Source: Aeromonas jandaei
GTDB lineage: Bacteria; Pseudomonadota; Gammaproteobacteria; Enterobacterales; Aeromonadaceae
Length of the DNA stretch: 64,000 nt
Assembly: GCF_037890695.1 (NCBI RefSeq)
Contig: NZ_CP149571.1
Coordinates: 3,130,001-3,194,000 of the forward strand
Direction: 5' to 3'
Below, one piece after another: positions 1-8,195 of the stretch (position 1 is the stretch's first letter; each line of letters begins with the position of its first letter). The notes beneath the pieces were generated by a model. That model made no database searches, had not been told where the DNA came from, and saw only the letters and a program-made list of their open reading frames with translations. The translations under genes were made by a program, and so were the position numbers.

Positions 1-689
1 CAGACGATCACATCGCACTCGCCGCTGAAGATGCGATCCCCTTCAATGAAACCGACATAGTTGAGCGCGTTGCACTGGCGCAACAATTCGGCACTGTGAC
101 GTACCAGATCGTTGCCCTTGATCTCCTCTTCCCCGATGTTGAGCAAGGCAACACGAGGAGAAGCGATGCCTTCGACTTTCTCGGCCACCACGGAGCCCAT
201 CACCGCAAATTGAAGCAAGGTATCCGCATCGCAACTGACGTTGGCACCGAGATCCAGCATCACAGTGCGCTTGCCGCTCAACGTCGGCAGCGCCTTGATG
301 AGTGCCGGCCGATCGACCCCGGGCAGAGATTTGAGCACGCACTTGGCCATCGCCATCAACGCACCTGTGTTGCCAGCGCTCACGCAGGCATCGGCCTCAC
401 CGGCTTTCACCAGATTGAGTACCACCCGCATGGAGGAGTCTTTCAGAGTACGCAGCGCCACGATCGGTTTATCGCCCATGCCAACCACCTGGGATGCATG
501 TACGAAACGAACGCGGGGATGATTCAGCAAGCCATGTTGCTGCAGCAGAGAGGAGGTCTGATGTTGGTCACCGACCAGGATCAGTTTTAGCTGGGGTAAA
601 AGAGACAGTGCCTGCACGGCGGCAGGCACTGTTTCCGAGGGGCCAATATCTCCCCCCATGATGTCTAGCGCGACAGTTTGCGTAGACAA
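1..689 (-). CDS. plsX: Phosphate acyltransferase PlsX (3' part outside window)
   Basis: PlsX makes acyl-phosphate from acyl-ACP, the first step of the PlsX/PlsY route to phosphatidic acid, at the membrane surface. Reading the minus strand from 689 gives a continuous frame to the window edge with [18 protein letters not shown] near the N-terminus, then [12 protein letters not shown] and [18 protein letters not shown], all typical of PlsX. About 229 codons are present; the family is about 340, so the C-terminal third is missing. No ATG lies before the conserved start; TTG at 689 is preceded by AAGGA at a normal distance, so I take TTG as the start. It follows rpmF by nine bases in the same direction, as in E. 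coli yceD-rpmF-plsX-fab. Confidence 0.93.
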   Translation of the reverse strand, partial: MSTQTVALDIMGGDIGPSETVPAAVQALSLLPQLKLILVGDQHQTSSLLQQHGLLNHPRVRFVHASQVVGMGDKPIVALRTLKDSSMRVVLNLVKAGEADACVSAGNTGALMAMAKCVLKSLPGVDRPALIKALPTLSGKRTVMLDLGANVSCDADTLLQFAVMGSVVAEKVEGIASPRVALLNIGEEEIKGNDLVRHSAELLRQCNALNYVGFIEGDRIFSGECDVIV

Positions 690-698
690 AGGCAATCC

Positions 699-866
699 TT
701 AAGCGATTACCTTTTTACCGCGGTAGAAACCATCGGCAGTCACGTGGTGACGACGATGGATTTCGCCACTGGTCTGATCAACAGTCAGGGCAGCGGTGGT
801 CAGCGCATCGTGGGAACGACGCATGCCACGCTTGGCACGGGTTTTACGGTTCTGTTGTACGGCCAT
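699..866 (-). CDS. rpmF: 50S ribosomal protein L32
   Basis: A 55-residue protein beginning [20 protein letters not shown] and ending FYRGKKVIA, the full length and sequence pattern of bacterial L32, a structural protein of the large ribosomal subunit. The zinc-ribbon cysteines found in some L32 proteins are absent, as in other gammaproteobacteria. The ATG at 866 is preceded by a strong AGGAG. It sits 19 bases after yceD and nine before plsX, so the three are surely co-transcribed, linking ribosome and lipid synthesis as in E. coli. Confidence 0.97.
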   Translation of the reverse strand: MAVQQNRKTRAKRGMRRSHDALTTAALTVDQTSGEIHRRHHVTADGFYRGKKVIA

Positions 867-885
867 TGTAGGCTAACTCCTAAAT

Positions 886-1407
886 TCACTTACGTTTAAG
901 CTCTTCAAGAACTGCAAAGGGATTCGGCCGCTCATCAGCAGGTTCGATTTCACCCCAAGTCATCTCCATGTTACCGCGGGGACACGCATCCAAAGAATGC
1001 ATGGCTACCTGAGGCAACGAGAGGATAAGTTCATCCTCCAGGATTTGATGAAGGTCCATCTCGCCGTTTTCGTCCAACTCAATGGGCTCATAAGCTTCCG
1101 GCAGTTCTTCCTCGTTTGTTCTTTCGAACAGCGGAGTGTAGATAAATTCAGCTTCACAGAGATGCTCGAAAGTCTCTCCGCAACGTTGGCAAACCAGGTC
1201 AACCTTGGCATGGGCAGTGCCTTTCATAACGGTCAACTTCTGGACATCTTTGCCAAAGTGCAGCGATACCTCGATATCACTCCGCAAGCCAGCGGTTGAT
1301 TCCTCCAGCCTGGGCATCTGCGACTTTTCCACTATCCCGACATAATCGAGCAGCTTCAAGGCACTACGGACTGGATCAACCTTAACGGGCAACTTCACCT
1401 TTTGCAT
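886..1407 (-). CDS. yceD: YceD family protein (DUF177), 23S rRNA accumulation protein
   Basis: A 173-residue protein starting MQKVKLPVKVDPVRSA and ending NPFAVLEELKRK, both hallmarks of YceD/DUF177. It carries a CxxC pair in the segment VCQRCGETF near residue 75 and an acidic middle (LPEAYEPIELDENGEMDL). In E. coli it is encoded before rpmF and influences 23S rRNA levels; the molecular role is not settled. The frame extends 25 codons further upstream to 1482, but the ATG at 1407 matches the family start. It is the first gene of the yceD-rpmF-plsX unit and diverges from maf across 119 bases that must hold both promoters. Confidence 0.93.
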   Translation of the reverse strand: MQKVKLPVKVDPVRSALKLLDYVGIVEKSQMPRLEESTAGLRSDIEVSLHFGKDVQKLTVMKGTAHAKVDLVCQRCGETFEHLCEAEFIYTPLFERTNEEELPEAYEPIELDENGEMDLHQILEDELILSLPQVAMHSLDACPRGNMEMTWGEIEPADERPNPFAVLEELKRK

Positions 1408-1526
1408 AGGGCGCGAATAATATAGGTCCAACAACGGATAGTCAAAGGAAAAAGTCCTTACCGCCGATGATTTTAACGCCACAAGTCCCTAGAATGCCGG
1501 TACTTGCTTTCATCGGTATTCGGATT

Positions 1527-2108
1527 ATGCCACAGAATCTTATCCTCGCCTCAACTTCTCGCTATCGCAAAGCCCTGCTGGAGAAGCTCGGCCTCCCCTT
1601 TGAATGTGCGGCTCCCGGCGTAGACGAACGCCCGCTTGCAGATGAATCCGCTCAGGAGCTGGTGGCCAGACTTGCCCGGGCAAAGGCCCAAGCCATTGCA
1701 AATAGTCGTGATCACGGGCTGATCATCGGTTCTGATCAGGTGTGTGTCTGCGATGGCCGCATCCTCGGCAAGCCGGGCACCATAGACAATGCCATAGCGC
1801 AGCTGATGGCGGCCCAGGGGCGCAGCGTCACCTTTTACGCCGGCCTGTGCGTACTTAACGCTGCAACCAAGGAGATTCATGAGTTGATTGAACCGTTTAC
1901 AGTTCACTTTCGCGATCTCGACGAAACCGCCATTCGCCGCTATGTAGAGGCTGAACTGCCCCTCGATTGTGCTGGCAGCTTCAAATGTGAAGGGATGGGG
2001 ATCGTGCTGTTCAAGAGGCTGGAAGGACGTGATCCTAACACCTTGATCGGTCTGCCGCTGATCGGCCTGATCGGACTCCTGGAGTGCCACGGCATCGCCC
2101 TGCCCTGA
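1527..2108 (+). CDS. maf: Maf/YceF nucleotide pyrophosphatase
   Basis: A 193-residue Maf-like protein. Maf enzymes hydrolyse non-canonical or methylated nucleoside triphosphates; the YceF subgroup prefers 7-methyl-GTP (family knowledge). Visible signatures are the N-terminal [20 protein letters not shown] loop, [22 protein letters not shown], and the catalytic region [21 protein letters not shown], with the Asp used as catalytic base. The frame is open 60 bases upstream, but the ATG at 1527 starts directly before the family N-terminus ([10 protein letters not shown]); its ribosome binding site is weak. It diverges from yceD, as in E. coli, and ends at a bidirectional terminator shared with the HAD phosphatase. 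Confidence 0.93.
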   Translation: MPQNLILASTSRYRKALLEKLGLPFECAAPGVDERPLADESAQELVARLARAKAQAIANSRDHGLIIGSDQVCVCDGRILGKPGTIDNAIAQLMAAQGRSVTFYAGLCVLNAATKEIHELIEPFTVHFRDLDETAIRRYVEAELPLDCAGSFKCEGMGIVLFKRLEGRDPNTLIGLPLIGLIGLLECHGIALP

Positions 2109-2138
2109 TGGTGGGCGAATAGATGAGCTAGAAAATAT

Positions 2139-2169
2139 AAAAATCCCGGTCAATTGAACGGGATTTTTA
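2139..2169. terminator. Bidirectional intrinsic terminator, maf / HAD phosphatase
   Basis: AAAAATCCCG and CGGGATTTTT form an inverted repeat around an 11-base loop. A-runs and T-runs on both sides allow termination of maf from the left and of the rluC-HAD unit from the right. Confidence 0.8.
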
Positions 2170-2202
2170 TATATCAGATTGATGTCTCTCAAAGAGAGAC
2201 GT

Positions 2203-2865
2203 TTACAACAGCGCGCGAAGAGCCGTCATGGAGTCAACCACTGCCACTGGCTCGTAACGACTGAGGGCATCGCGGCTACCCACACCCCAGGTGACGCCAA
2301 TGCGCGGCATGGCGATTGCCTCGGCCATCGCCATATCGTGAACAGAGTCGCCGACCATCACGGCCTGCCGGGGTGAAAGCCCCAGTTCGTCCAGGATCTG
2401 CTCAAGCATCAGCGGATCAGGCTTGGATCGAGCCTCATCGGCCCCACGACTGGTCACAAACAACGGGCGCAGCCCGGTCTCATCCAATACCCGATCCAGC
2501 CCACGGCGCGATTTGCCGGTAGCGACGGCCAGTTGCAGCCCTCGGAACCGCCAGTCATGCAGCAACTCCCCTGCCCCGGCAAACAGCGGGCTGGGGGTAG
2601 CATCATGCAGATAGTGATGACGATAACGATCGATGAGTGTGGCAATCTGGCGCTCATCAATGGCGGTGCCACTGTCGCTACACAAAGGGAACAGGCGGGA
2701 CATGGCAACATCGAGGCTCAATCCGATGATCTGCCGGATCTGGGCTGGTGCAGGTACCGCCAGCTCACAATCTCTGGCGGCCCCCTGCACACAGGCAACA
2801 ATCCGGCCCACCGAATCCATCAGGGTACCGTCCCAATCGAAAATGGCGAGCCGGATATCCTGCAT
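2203..2865 (-). CDS. HAD-IA family phosphatase (Gph-like)
   Basis: A 220-residue haloacid-dehalogenase superfamily hydrolase. Motif I is FDWDGTLMDS at residues 8-17 with the nucleophile and acid Asp pair, motif II is around AVATGKS, motif III is the Lys in SKPDP, and motif IV is VMVGDSVHDMAMAEA. The helical cap between motifs I and II puts it in subfamily IA, near phosphoglycolate phosphatase. The substrate cannot be read from sequence. The ATG overlaps the rluC stop codon (ATGA), so it is translationally coupled to rluC, an arrangement common in Vibrio and Aeromonas. Confidence 0.9.
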   Translation of the reverse strand: MQDIRLAIFDWDGTLMDSVGRIVACVQGAARDCELAVPAPAQIRQIIGLSLDVAMSRLFPLCSDSGTAIDERQIATLIDRYRHHYLHDATPSPLFAGAGELLHDWRFRGLQLAVATGKSRRGLDRVLDETGLRPLFVTSRGADEARSKPDPLMLEQILDELGLSPRQAVMVGDSVHDMAMAEAIAMPRIGVTWGVGSRDALSRYEPVAVVDSMTALRALL

Positions 2866-3809
2866 CAGCGTGGCAAGCCGTTGAGGAAGTTGTCGAGTTC
2901 AGGTGCCAGCGGCGCTTCTACCTGCATCTCGCGACCATCGGCCGGATGGGTGAAGCTGAGCTTCCAGGCATGCAAAAAGAGCCGTTTCAGCCCTTGGCTG
3001 CGCATTTTCTCGTCAAACGCCGCTTCACCGTACTTATCATCACAGGCGATCGGATGGCCGGCATGCAGGGTGTGCACGCGGATCTGGTGAGTACGACCTG
3101 TGATGGGGCTGCACTCGACCAGGGTCGCTTCGGCAAATTGACGCACGATACGGAACCGGGTTTCCGATGGCTTGCCATCGGCGCTGACCCGCACCACCCG
3201 CTCACCGGATTGCAGATCGTTCTTGCGTAGCGGTGCGTTGACAACCTTGACGTGAGCCTGCCATTTGCCGCGCACCAGCGCCAGATACTGCTTGCGCATG
3301 GTCTTGACGCGCAACTGCTCATGCAGGCTGCGCAGGGCGCTGCGTTTTTTAGCAACCAGCAGTACGCCTGAGGTATCGCGATCGAGACGGTGAACCAGTT
3401 CGAGGAAACGGGCTTCCGGACGCAGGGCGCGCAGCCCTTCAATCACGCCAAAGCTCAGGCCGCTGCCGCCATGTACGGCCATGCCGGAGGGCTTGTTCAG
3501 CACGATCATGGCATCGTCTTCGAACAGGATCTGACTCTCCAGACGCTGTATAACGCCCAGATTTGCTGAAGGCAGCTCATTCTTCTCGGCAACGCGTACG
3601 GGAGGAACCCGCACCTCGTCACCTGCGCAGAGTTTGTACTCCGGTTTGATGCGCTTTTTGTTTACTCGCACTTCACCTTTGCGAAGGATGCGATAGATCA
3701 GGCTCTTGGGGACGCCCTTTAGCTGAGTCTTGAGAAAATTGTCGATGCGCTGCCCGTCATGCTCAGCTTCGATGGTGAGCAGCTGCACTTGTTGATGTAT
3801 CTGTGTCAT
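2865..3809 (-). CDS. rluC: 23S rRNA pseudouridine(955/2504/2580) synthase RluC
   Basis: A 314-residue RluA-family pseudouridine synthase. The N-terminal S4 RNA-binding domain spans about residues 18-80 ([28 protein letters not shown]). The catalytic motif [16 protein letters not shown] near residue 140 contains the essential Asp, and [20 protein letters not shown] is the late conserved block. In E. coli RluC modifies three uridines of 23S rRNA, and rluC and rne are divergent neighbours there too. That context supports RluC over other RluA relatives. It is co-transcribed with the downstream HAD phosphatase. Confidence 0.95.
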   Translation of the reverse strand: MTQIHQQVQLLTIEAEHDGQRIDNFLKTQLKGVPKSLIYRILRKGEVRVNKKRIKPEYKLCAGDEVRVPPVRVAEKNELPSANLGVIQRLESQILFEDDAMIVLNKPSGMAVHGGSGLSFGVIEGLRALRPEARFLELVHRLDRDTSGVLLVAKKRSALRSLHEQLRVKTMRKQYLALVRGKWQAHVKVVNAPLRKNDLQSGERVVRVSADGKPSETRFRIVRQFAEATLVECSPITGRTHQIRVHTLHAGHPIACDDKYGEAAFDEKMRSQGLKRLFLHAWKLSFTHPADGREMQVEAPLAPELDNFLNGLPR

Positions 3810-4221
3810 GGCGCGGATTTTACCACTGCCAGCGCCCCTTGGCTGCTGGTTTGTTGAAAAATGGCGCCTTGCTATAAAAGAGGTTTAAATGGGATAATAA
3901 ACAAGGTTTTGTCATTGTGTTCAAGCCTTGTACTAAGTGGCCAAAAAGTATGCCACCCAATCCCGATACACCGTGTCTAGAAGAACATGACGGTTCCCGG
4001 GTGCGAGGTACAACGCATGGAGAACACAAACATCACCGTTTATTTGTCTCCATTTCGGCATCCTTATTCATCTCTTCTCGAGAAAAGATGACCAGAACGC
4101 CCTTAGTTTGCGCCTCATGCATACCCCAACCGGGAGGTTGCCCCAGTATGCTGAAGACCCGAGGCCGGCGCTGGCAGGACCCAGATGGAGGAAATCAAAA
4201 TGACACAATAATGAGAACTCA
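3810..4221 (+). promoter_or_regulatory. rluC-rne intergenic region and long rne 5' leader
   Basis: This 412-base region must hold the divergent rluC and rne promoters. In E. coli a leader of several hundred nucleotides lets RNase E autoregulate its own mRNA (established). A structured block from about 4118 to 4185 includes a CAACC/GGTTG hairpin with a GGGA loop at 4128-4141, followed by TGCCCCAGTATG and a GC-rich stretch. I believe it corresponds to the conserved rne leader element (Rfam rne5), but this is recognition from memory. A strong GGAGG at 4187-4191 lies about 30 bases before the rne ATG and instead precedes tiny ORFs (see separate entry). Confidence 0.6.
3869..3898 (+). promoter_or_regulatory. 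Candidate rne sigma-70 promoter
   Basis: TTGCTA at 3869-3874 and GATAAT at 3893-3898 with 18 bases between. This would give an rne leader of a little over 300 nucleotides, similar to E. coli. It is a pattern match only; other hexamer pairs in this AT-rich stretch are possible. Confidence 0.35.
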
Positions 4222-4225
4222 ATGA
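4200..4225 (+). other. Tandem mini-ORFs overlapping the rne start codon
   Basis: GGAGG at 4187-4191 is correctly spaced for the ATG at 4200, which reads Met-Thr-Gln-stop. That TAA overlaps a second ATG at 4211 (TAATG), which reads Met-Arg-Thr-Gln-stop. The second TGA overlaps the rne ATG at 4222 (AATGA). The rne start itself has no good Shine-Dalgarno sequence close by. This geometry would allow ribosomes loaded at the strong site to reinitiate stepwise into rne. That it functions so is an inference. Confidence 0.45.
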
Positions 4226-7200
4226 AAAGAATGCTTATCAACGCGACTCAAGAAGAAGAGTTGCGCGTAGCGCTGGTTGACGGACAACAGCTCTACGATT
4301 TGGATATTGAAAGTCCGGGACACGAGCAGAAGAAAGCGAACATTTACAAGGGTAAGATCACCCGCGTAGAACCCAGCCTTGAAGCTGCTTTTGTCGACTA
4401 CGGCGCCGAGCGCCACGGTTTCCTGCCGTTGAAGGAGATCGCCCGCAATTACTTCCCCTCCGGTTACTCCTATCAGGGTCGTCCCAACATCAAAGAAGTG
4501 GTCCGCGAAGGTCAGGAAGTTATCGTCCAGATCGACAAGGAAGAGCGTGGCACCAAGGGTGCAGCCCTCACCACCTTTATCAGCCTGGCAGGTAGCTACC
4601 TGGTACTGATGCCCAACAACCCCCGTGCAGGTGGTATCTCCCGCCGCATTGAGGGTGATGAGCGGACCGAACTGAAAGAAGCCCTGAGCGGATTGACCGT
4701 GCCGGAAGGCATGGGTCTGATCGTGCGTACCGCCGGTGTGGGCAAGTCGCCAGAAGAGCTGGAGTGGGATCTGAACGTCCTGCTCAACCACTGGGACTCT
4801 ATCCACAAGGCCTCTCAGGAGCGCGCTGCGCCGGTGCTGATCCACCAGGAAAGCAACGTCATCGTGCGTGCCATCCGTGACTATCTGCGTCGCGATGTGG
4901 GCGAGATCCTGATCGACAATCCGGTGATTTTCGAACGTGCCAAGGCCCATATCGAGCTGGTACGTCCCGATTTCCTCAACCGTGTGAAGCTGTACAAGGG
5001 TGAAGTTGCCCTGTTCAACCACTTCCAGATTGAGAGCCAGATTGAATCAGCCTTCCAGCGTGAAGTGCGCCTCCCCTCCGGCGGCAGCATCGTTATCGAT
5101 CCGACCGAAGCCCTGACCTCCATCGATATCAACTCCTCCCGCGCCACCAAGGGCGGCGATATCGAAGAGACGGCGCTGCAAACCAACCTTGAAGCGGCCG
5201 ACGAAATTGCCCGTCAATTGCGTCTTCGCGACCTGGGTGGCCTGATCGTAATCGACTTCATCGACATGACCCCGGTTCGCCATCAGCGCGAAGTGGAAAA
5301 CCGTCTGCGTGAAGCGGTTCATCAGGATCGTGCCCGCATCCAGCTGGGCCGGATCTCCCGTTTCGGTCTGCTGGAGATGTCTCGCCAGCGTCTGCGCCCC
5401 TCCCTCAACGAGTCCAGCAGCCATATCTGCCCCCGTTGCCAGGGCCAAGGCGTGATCCGTGACAACGAATCCCTCGCCCTGTCCATCCTGCGTCTCATCG
5501 AAGAAGAGGCCATGAAGGACAACACCGAGCAGGTTCACGGTCAGGTGCCGGTGGATGTTGCAGCCTATCTGCTTAACGAGAAGCGTGCTGCCATCGCTAG
5601 TCTGGAACAGCGAAATGATGTGCGTGTTTACATCATTCCGAACCAGCATCTGGAAACCCCGCACTACGAAGTGACCCGCATTCGTCAGAACGAGATCCCG
5701 GAAGCGGCCAGCTATGAGCTGAAAACCGAGATTGCCAAGCCGGTCTACCAGCCGAAGCAAGCTCAGGTGATCGAGCGTGAACAACCGCTGCTGCAAGGAT
5801 TTGCCCAGCCGACTCAACCCGCGCCGGTTGCAGCTCAGCAGCAGACAGCCCCGGCCGTTGCCGCTGTACCTGCCGAAGCAGGTTTCTTCAGCAAGCTGAT
5901 CAAAGGCATTACCGGCCTGTTCAGCAGCGATGCAGCCCCTGCCGAAGTTAAAGCGCCCGCCGAGAAACCGGCTGCTCGCGAAGCACGCAAGGAAGAGGGT
6001 CAGCGTCATCAGCGCGAAGAAGGTCGTGGCCGTGGTCAGCGTCCTCGTCGTGACGACAACCGTGGCAACCGCAACAATGCGGAAGCTGGCGAGAAACGTG
6101 AAAATGGCAATCGCGAAGGTGGTGAAAACCGCAATCGTCGTCCTCGTAAAGAGCGCGAGCCCCGTCAAGAGCGTGAAGTTCGTACTGAACAGCGGATGGA
6201 ACGTGAACCACGCGAAGCGCGTCAAGAACGTGAGCCCCGTGCTCCACGCCCTGCTCGTGAGCCACGCGCTCCCCGTGAGCCTCGTGCCGAGGTTGTCGTT
6301 GACGCGGTGGAAACCGTTGATGCCATCGAACCACGTCAGGAAAAAGAGCAGAAAGTGGCTGAGCGCCGCGAACGTCGCCAGCTGCGCAAGCAGATCCGCG
6401 TTGATGTTGCTGCGAGCGACACCCCTGCCCTGCCTGTCGTAGAAGAGGTTCAGGTTGCAGCTGTTGAGACTGGCGACCAGGATGAGCAGGCCGAAGGTCA
6501 GCGCCGTTCCCGCCGTACTCCGCGCAGCCAGCGTATCGAAGGCCAACGTCGCAAGCGCATTAATGAAGAAGCTCGTAGCCAGCGTGATGAAGAGCAACAA
6601 GCCGAGCCTACTCTGACTACCGCCGCCCAGGCCGATATCGCCAAAGCGCAGGTTGAAGAGCCGGTAGTGCCTGTTGTCACCATCCCGAGCGCTGAAGCTG
6701 TCGCGGCAGCCCTGCAAGCTTCTGCTGCACTGACCGAACACGTGGTTGTCGAAGCTGTTGCTGAGGAGTCTGCTGAACAGGTTCATGCAGTACAGACCGA
6801 AGTGGCCGCAACATCTGTTGTTGACACTGTTGAAGTAGAGGCCCCTGTAGTCGCAGTAGTTGAAGCAACTCAGGTTGAGATTGCACAAGCTGAACAGCCG
6901 GCTGAAGTTGTCGCCGAAGCTCCGGTAGCCGCTGTTGAAGCAGTTGAGGTCACCGAAGCTGTAACTACTGCTCCTGTTGCTGAAGAGCCGGTAAACGTTG
7001 TAGCTGAAGAGACTCCCGTAGCCGTAACCAAACAGGTTAAGCACGGTGCCGGTCTGTTGGCCCGAGCTCGCAAGGCATCTGCGCCAATGGCGACCCCTGC
7101 CGCAGCTCCTGCCCTGCCAGCTCGTGAACCGGTGGACTATCCGCCTCTGGTTCGTGGCGAAGTGGTTAGCTCTGGCCGTCACGGTGGTAGCACCGCAGCT

Positions 7201-7236
7201 GTCAATGTGGCTTCTTGCCCGGCAGGTCGTCCTTAA
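4222..7236 (+). CDS. rne: Ribonuclease E
   Basis: A 1004-residue endoribonuclease E, scaffold of the RNA degradosome. The N-terminal catalytic half carries the S1 domain ([21 protein letters not shown]), the DNase I-like region with catalytic Asp residues ([21 protein letters not shown]), and the zinc-link cysteines in [10 protein letters not shown]. After about residue 550 comes [14 protein letters not shown], which resembles the amphipathic membrane-anchoring helix, then long Arg/Glu-rich RNA-binding stretches (roughly 590-720) and an Ala/Val/Glu-rich low-complexity tail. The extreme C-terminus keeps an ASAPM block like the PNPase-binding tail of E. coli RNase E. The start matches E. coli MKRMLINAT exactly. 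Confidence 0.98.
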   Translation: MKRMLINATQEEELRVALVDGQQLYDLDIESPGHEQKKANIYKGKITRVEPSLEAAFVDYGAERHGFLPLKEIARNYFPSGYSYQGRPNIKEVVREGQEVIVQIDKEERGTKGAALTTFISLAGSYLVLMPNNPRAGGISRRIEGDERTELKEALSGLTVPEGMGLIVRTAGVGKSPEELEWDLNVLLNHWDSIHKASQERAAPVLIHQESNVIVRAIRDYLRRDVGEILIDNPVIFERAKAHIELVRPDFLNRVKLYKGEVALFNHFQIESQIESAFQREVRLPSGGSIVIDPTEALTSIDINSSRATKGGDIEETALQTNLEAADEIARQLRLRDLGGLIVIDFIDMTPVRHQREVENRLREAVHQDRARIQLGRISRFGLLEMSRQRLRPSLNESSSHICPRCQGQGVIRDNESLALSILRLIEEEAMKDNTEQVHGQVPVDVAAYLLNEKRAAIASLEQRNDVRVYIIPNQHLETPHYEVTRIRQNEIPEAASYELKTEIAKPVYQPKQAQVIEREQPLLQGFAQPTQPAPVAAQQQTAPAVAAVPAEAGFFSKLIKGITGLFSSDAAPAEVKAPAEKPAAREARKEEGQRHQREEGRGRGQRPRRDDNRGNRNNAEAGEKRENGNREGGENRNRRPRKEREPRQEREVRTEQRMEREPREARQEREPRAPRPAREPRAPREPRAEVVVDAVETVDAIEPRQEKEQKVAERRERRQLRKQIRVDVAASDTPALPVVEEVQVAAVETGDQDEQAEGQRRSRRTPRSQRIEGQRRKRINEEARSQRDEEQQAEPTLTTAAQADIAKAQVEEPVVPVVTIPSAEAVAAALQASAALTEHVVVEAVAEESAEQVHAVQTEVAATSVVDTVEVEAPVVAVVEATQVEIAQAEQPAEVVAEAPVAAVEAVEVTEAVTTAPVAEEPVNVVAEETPVAVTKQVKHGAGLLARARKASAPMATPAAAPALPAREPVDYPPLVRGEVVSSGRHGGSTAAVNVASCPAGRP

Positions 7237-7256
7237 TAGTTCTTGTTAAAACAAGC

Positions 7257-7288
7257 AAAGAGCCACACAATGTGTGGCTCTTTTTTTA
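7257..7288 (+). terminator. rne intrinsic terminator
   Basis: AAAGAGCCACACA at 7257-7269 is mirrored by TGTGTGGCTCTTT at 7271-7283, followed by more T residues. It lies 20 bases after the rne stop. Confidence 0.85.
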
Positions 7289-7319
7289 TGGGTGACATTC
7301 ACCTAGTTATCCGTTGCCA

Positions 7320-7412
7320 ATGCGTCTGTGTAATACCGATATCGGAGACCATTCGGCTGAGGGCAAGATCGTCATTGAGCCACGGCCCGGTGTAGAGCGG
7401 ATCAGTGGCGTC
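7320..7412 (+). pseudogene. 5' fragment of dcd (inverted duplicate)
   Basis: Starting at the ATG at 7320 the plus strand reads MRLCNTDIGDHSAEGKIVIE followed by [11 protein letters not shown], closely matching the N-terminus of the intact Dcd at 10643 on the other strand ([31 protein letters not shown]). By eye the DNA shows about eight mismatches over 93 bases. After Val31 the match breaks: the codons for SVDVLL are missing and unrelated sequence follows to a stop at 7488. No dcd body remains, so this cannot encode an active deaminase. It forms an inverted repeat with the true dcd start, enclosing pit. Confidence 0.85.
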
Positions 7413-7994
7413 CTTGGTAAAACTAAAGGCGTACTAAGTTTTCTACCTGAATTCTATTTATTCGAAATAATGGCCATAAAAGCTTAAGTCACAAACTTGT
7501 TTGTTGGCATATAAAACTCATTATTCATGCATCCAATAGTACATTCCTCATCCTAGCTCCGATTCATTTTTGCCGAATCGCTGATTACAGCTTGGACTGT
7601 CAATGTAATTTAGATCTCAGGAATCAATCCACTATCCAGATTAAGTCAGCTCCATATAAAACCACAATCCGACTTACATCTGGAACAATGTTATAGATTG
7701 AGCCAAATACTATGCCCAGGTACACAATGCTGCAAATGCAGCCTCATGTAACCGTATATTTTGTTGCGGTAACTTTCTGGTTGGAGGTTACAGTTATCCC
7801 TCCCCTCCGTTAATTACATGTACTAACCAAATAACCTAGGCTCCAGTGAATCAAGATCACTGAAGCTGATTGGAAAGCGCTTGGCTACGGCGCTCTTGCT
7901 CATGTCTATGGGTGAAATACTATCTATTGACCGGGTATCGCAGAATAACGCGAGCTGCGATAAACACCGATCAGGGTTGTATATAAAAAACAAC

Positions 7995-8016
7995 AAGCCA
8001 CACTGTGTGGCTTTTG
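7995..8016. terminator. Second terminator-like hairpin in the rne-pit spacer
   Basis: AAGCCACAC at 7995-8003 pairs with GTGTGGCTT at 8005-8013, followed by TTGC. Its core resembles that of the rne terminator about 740 bases to the left. No gene in the spacer obviously needs it. Confidence 0.5.
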
Positions 8017-8150
8017 CTTGTGCCAAGAACGAGATATCCCTCCCCCACCCTACTTGTTAGTCGTCGCTCTACATAATATCAATCCGAATTAGCAAGGTGC
8101 TGCAGGCTCTCATCGATAGGAAAAAAGGGGGATGGAACTCATGTTGAAAT

Positions 8151-8173
8151 AAAAAAGGGCCCGAAGGCCCTTT
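8151..8173 (-). terminator. pit intrinsic terminator
   Basis: On the minus strand AAAGGGCC, a TTCG loop and GGCCCTTT are followed by a run of T. It lies about 25 bases after the pit stop codon. Confidence 0.85.
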
Positions 8174-8195
8174 GATATACAAATGCTTGAAGACA

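Larger units (their letters stand above)
7237..8195. other. Decayed AT-rich spacer between rne and pit
   Basis: 959 bases without a credible gene, clearly richer in A+T than the flanking genes. It holds the rne terminator, a 5' dcd fragment (7320-7412), a second terminator-like hairpin at 7995-8016 (AAGCCACAC/GTGTGGCTT) whose core resembles the rne terminator, and the pit terminator at 8151-8173. The minus-strand frame 7823-8026 (67 codons) has no recognisable product. The composition and the fragment suggest degraded duplicated or imported DNA. Confidence 0.6.

Noticed and set aside
5047..7182. 711-codon minus-strand frame opposite rne
   Set aside because: It is the antisense shadow of the repetitive Arg/Glu/Ala-rich rne region; composition is odd (Phe, Leu, Ser runs), and there is no start signal or recognisable domain.
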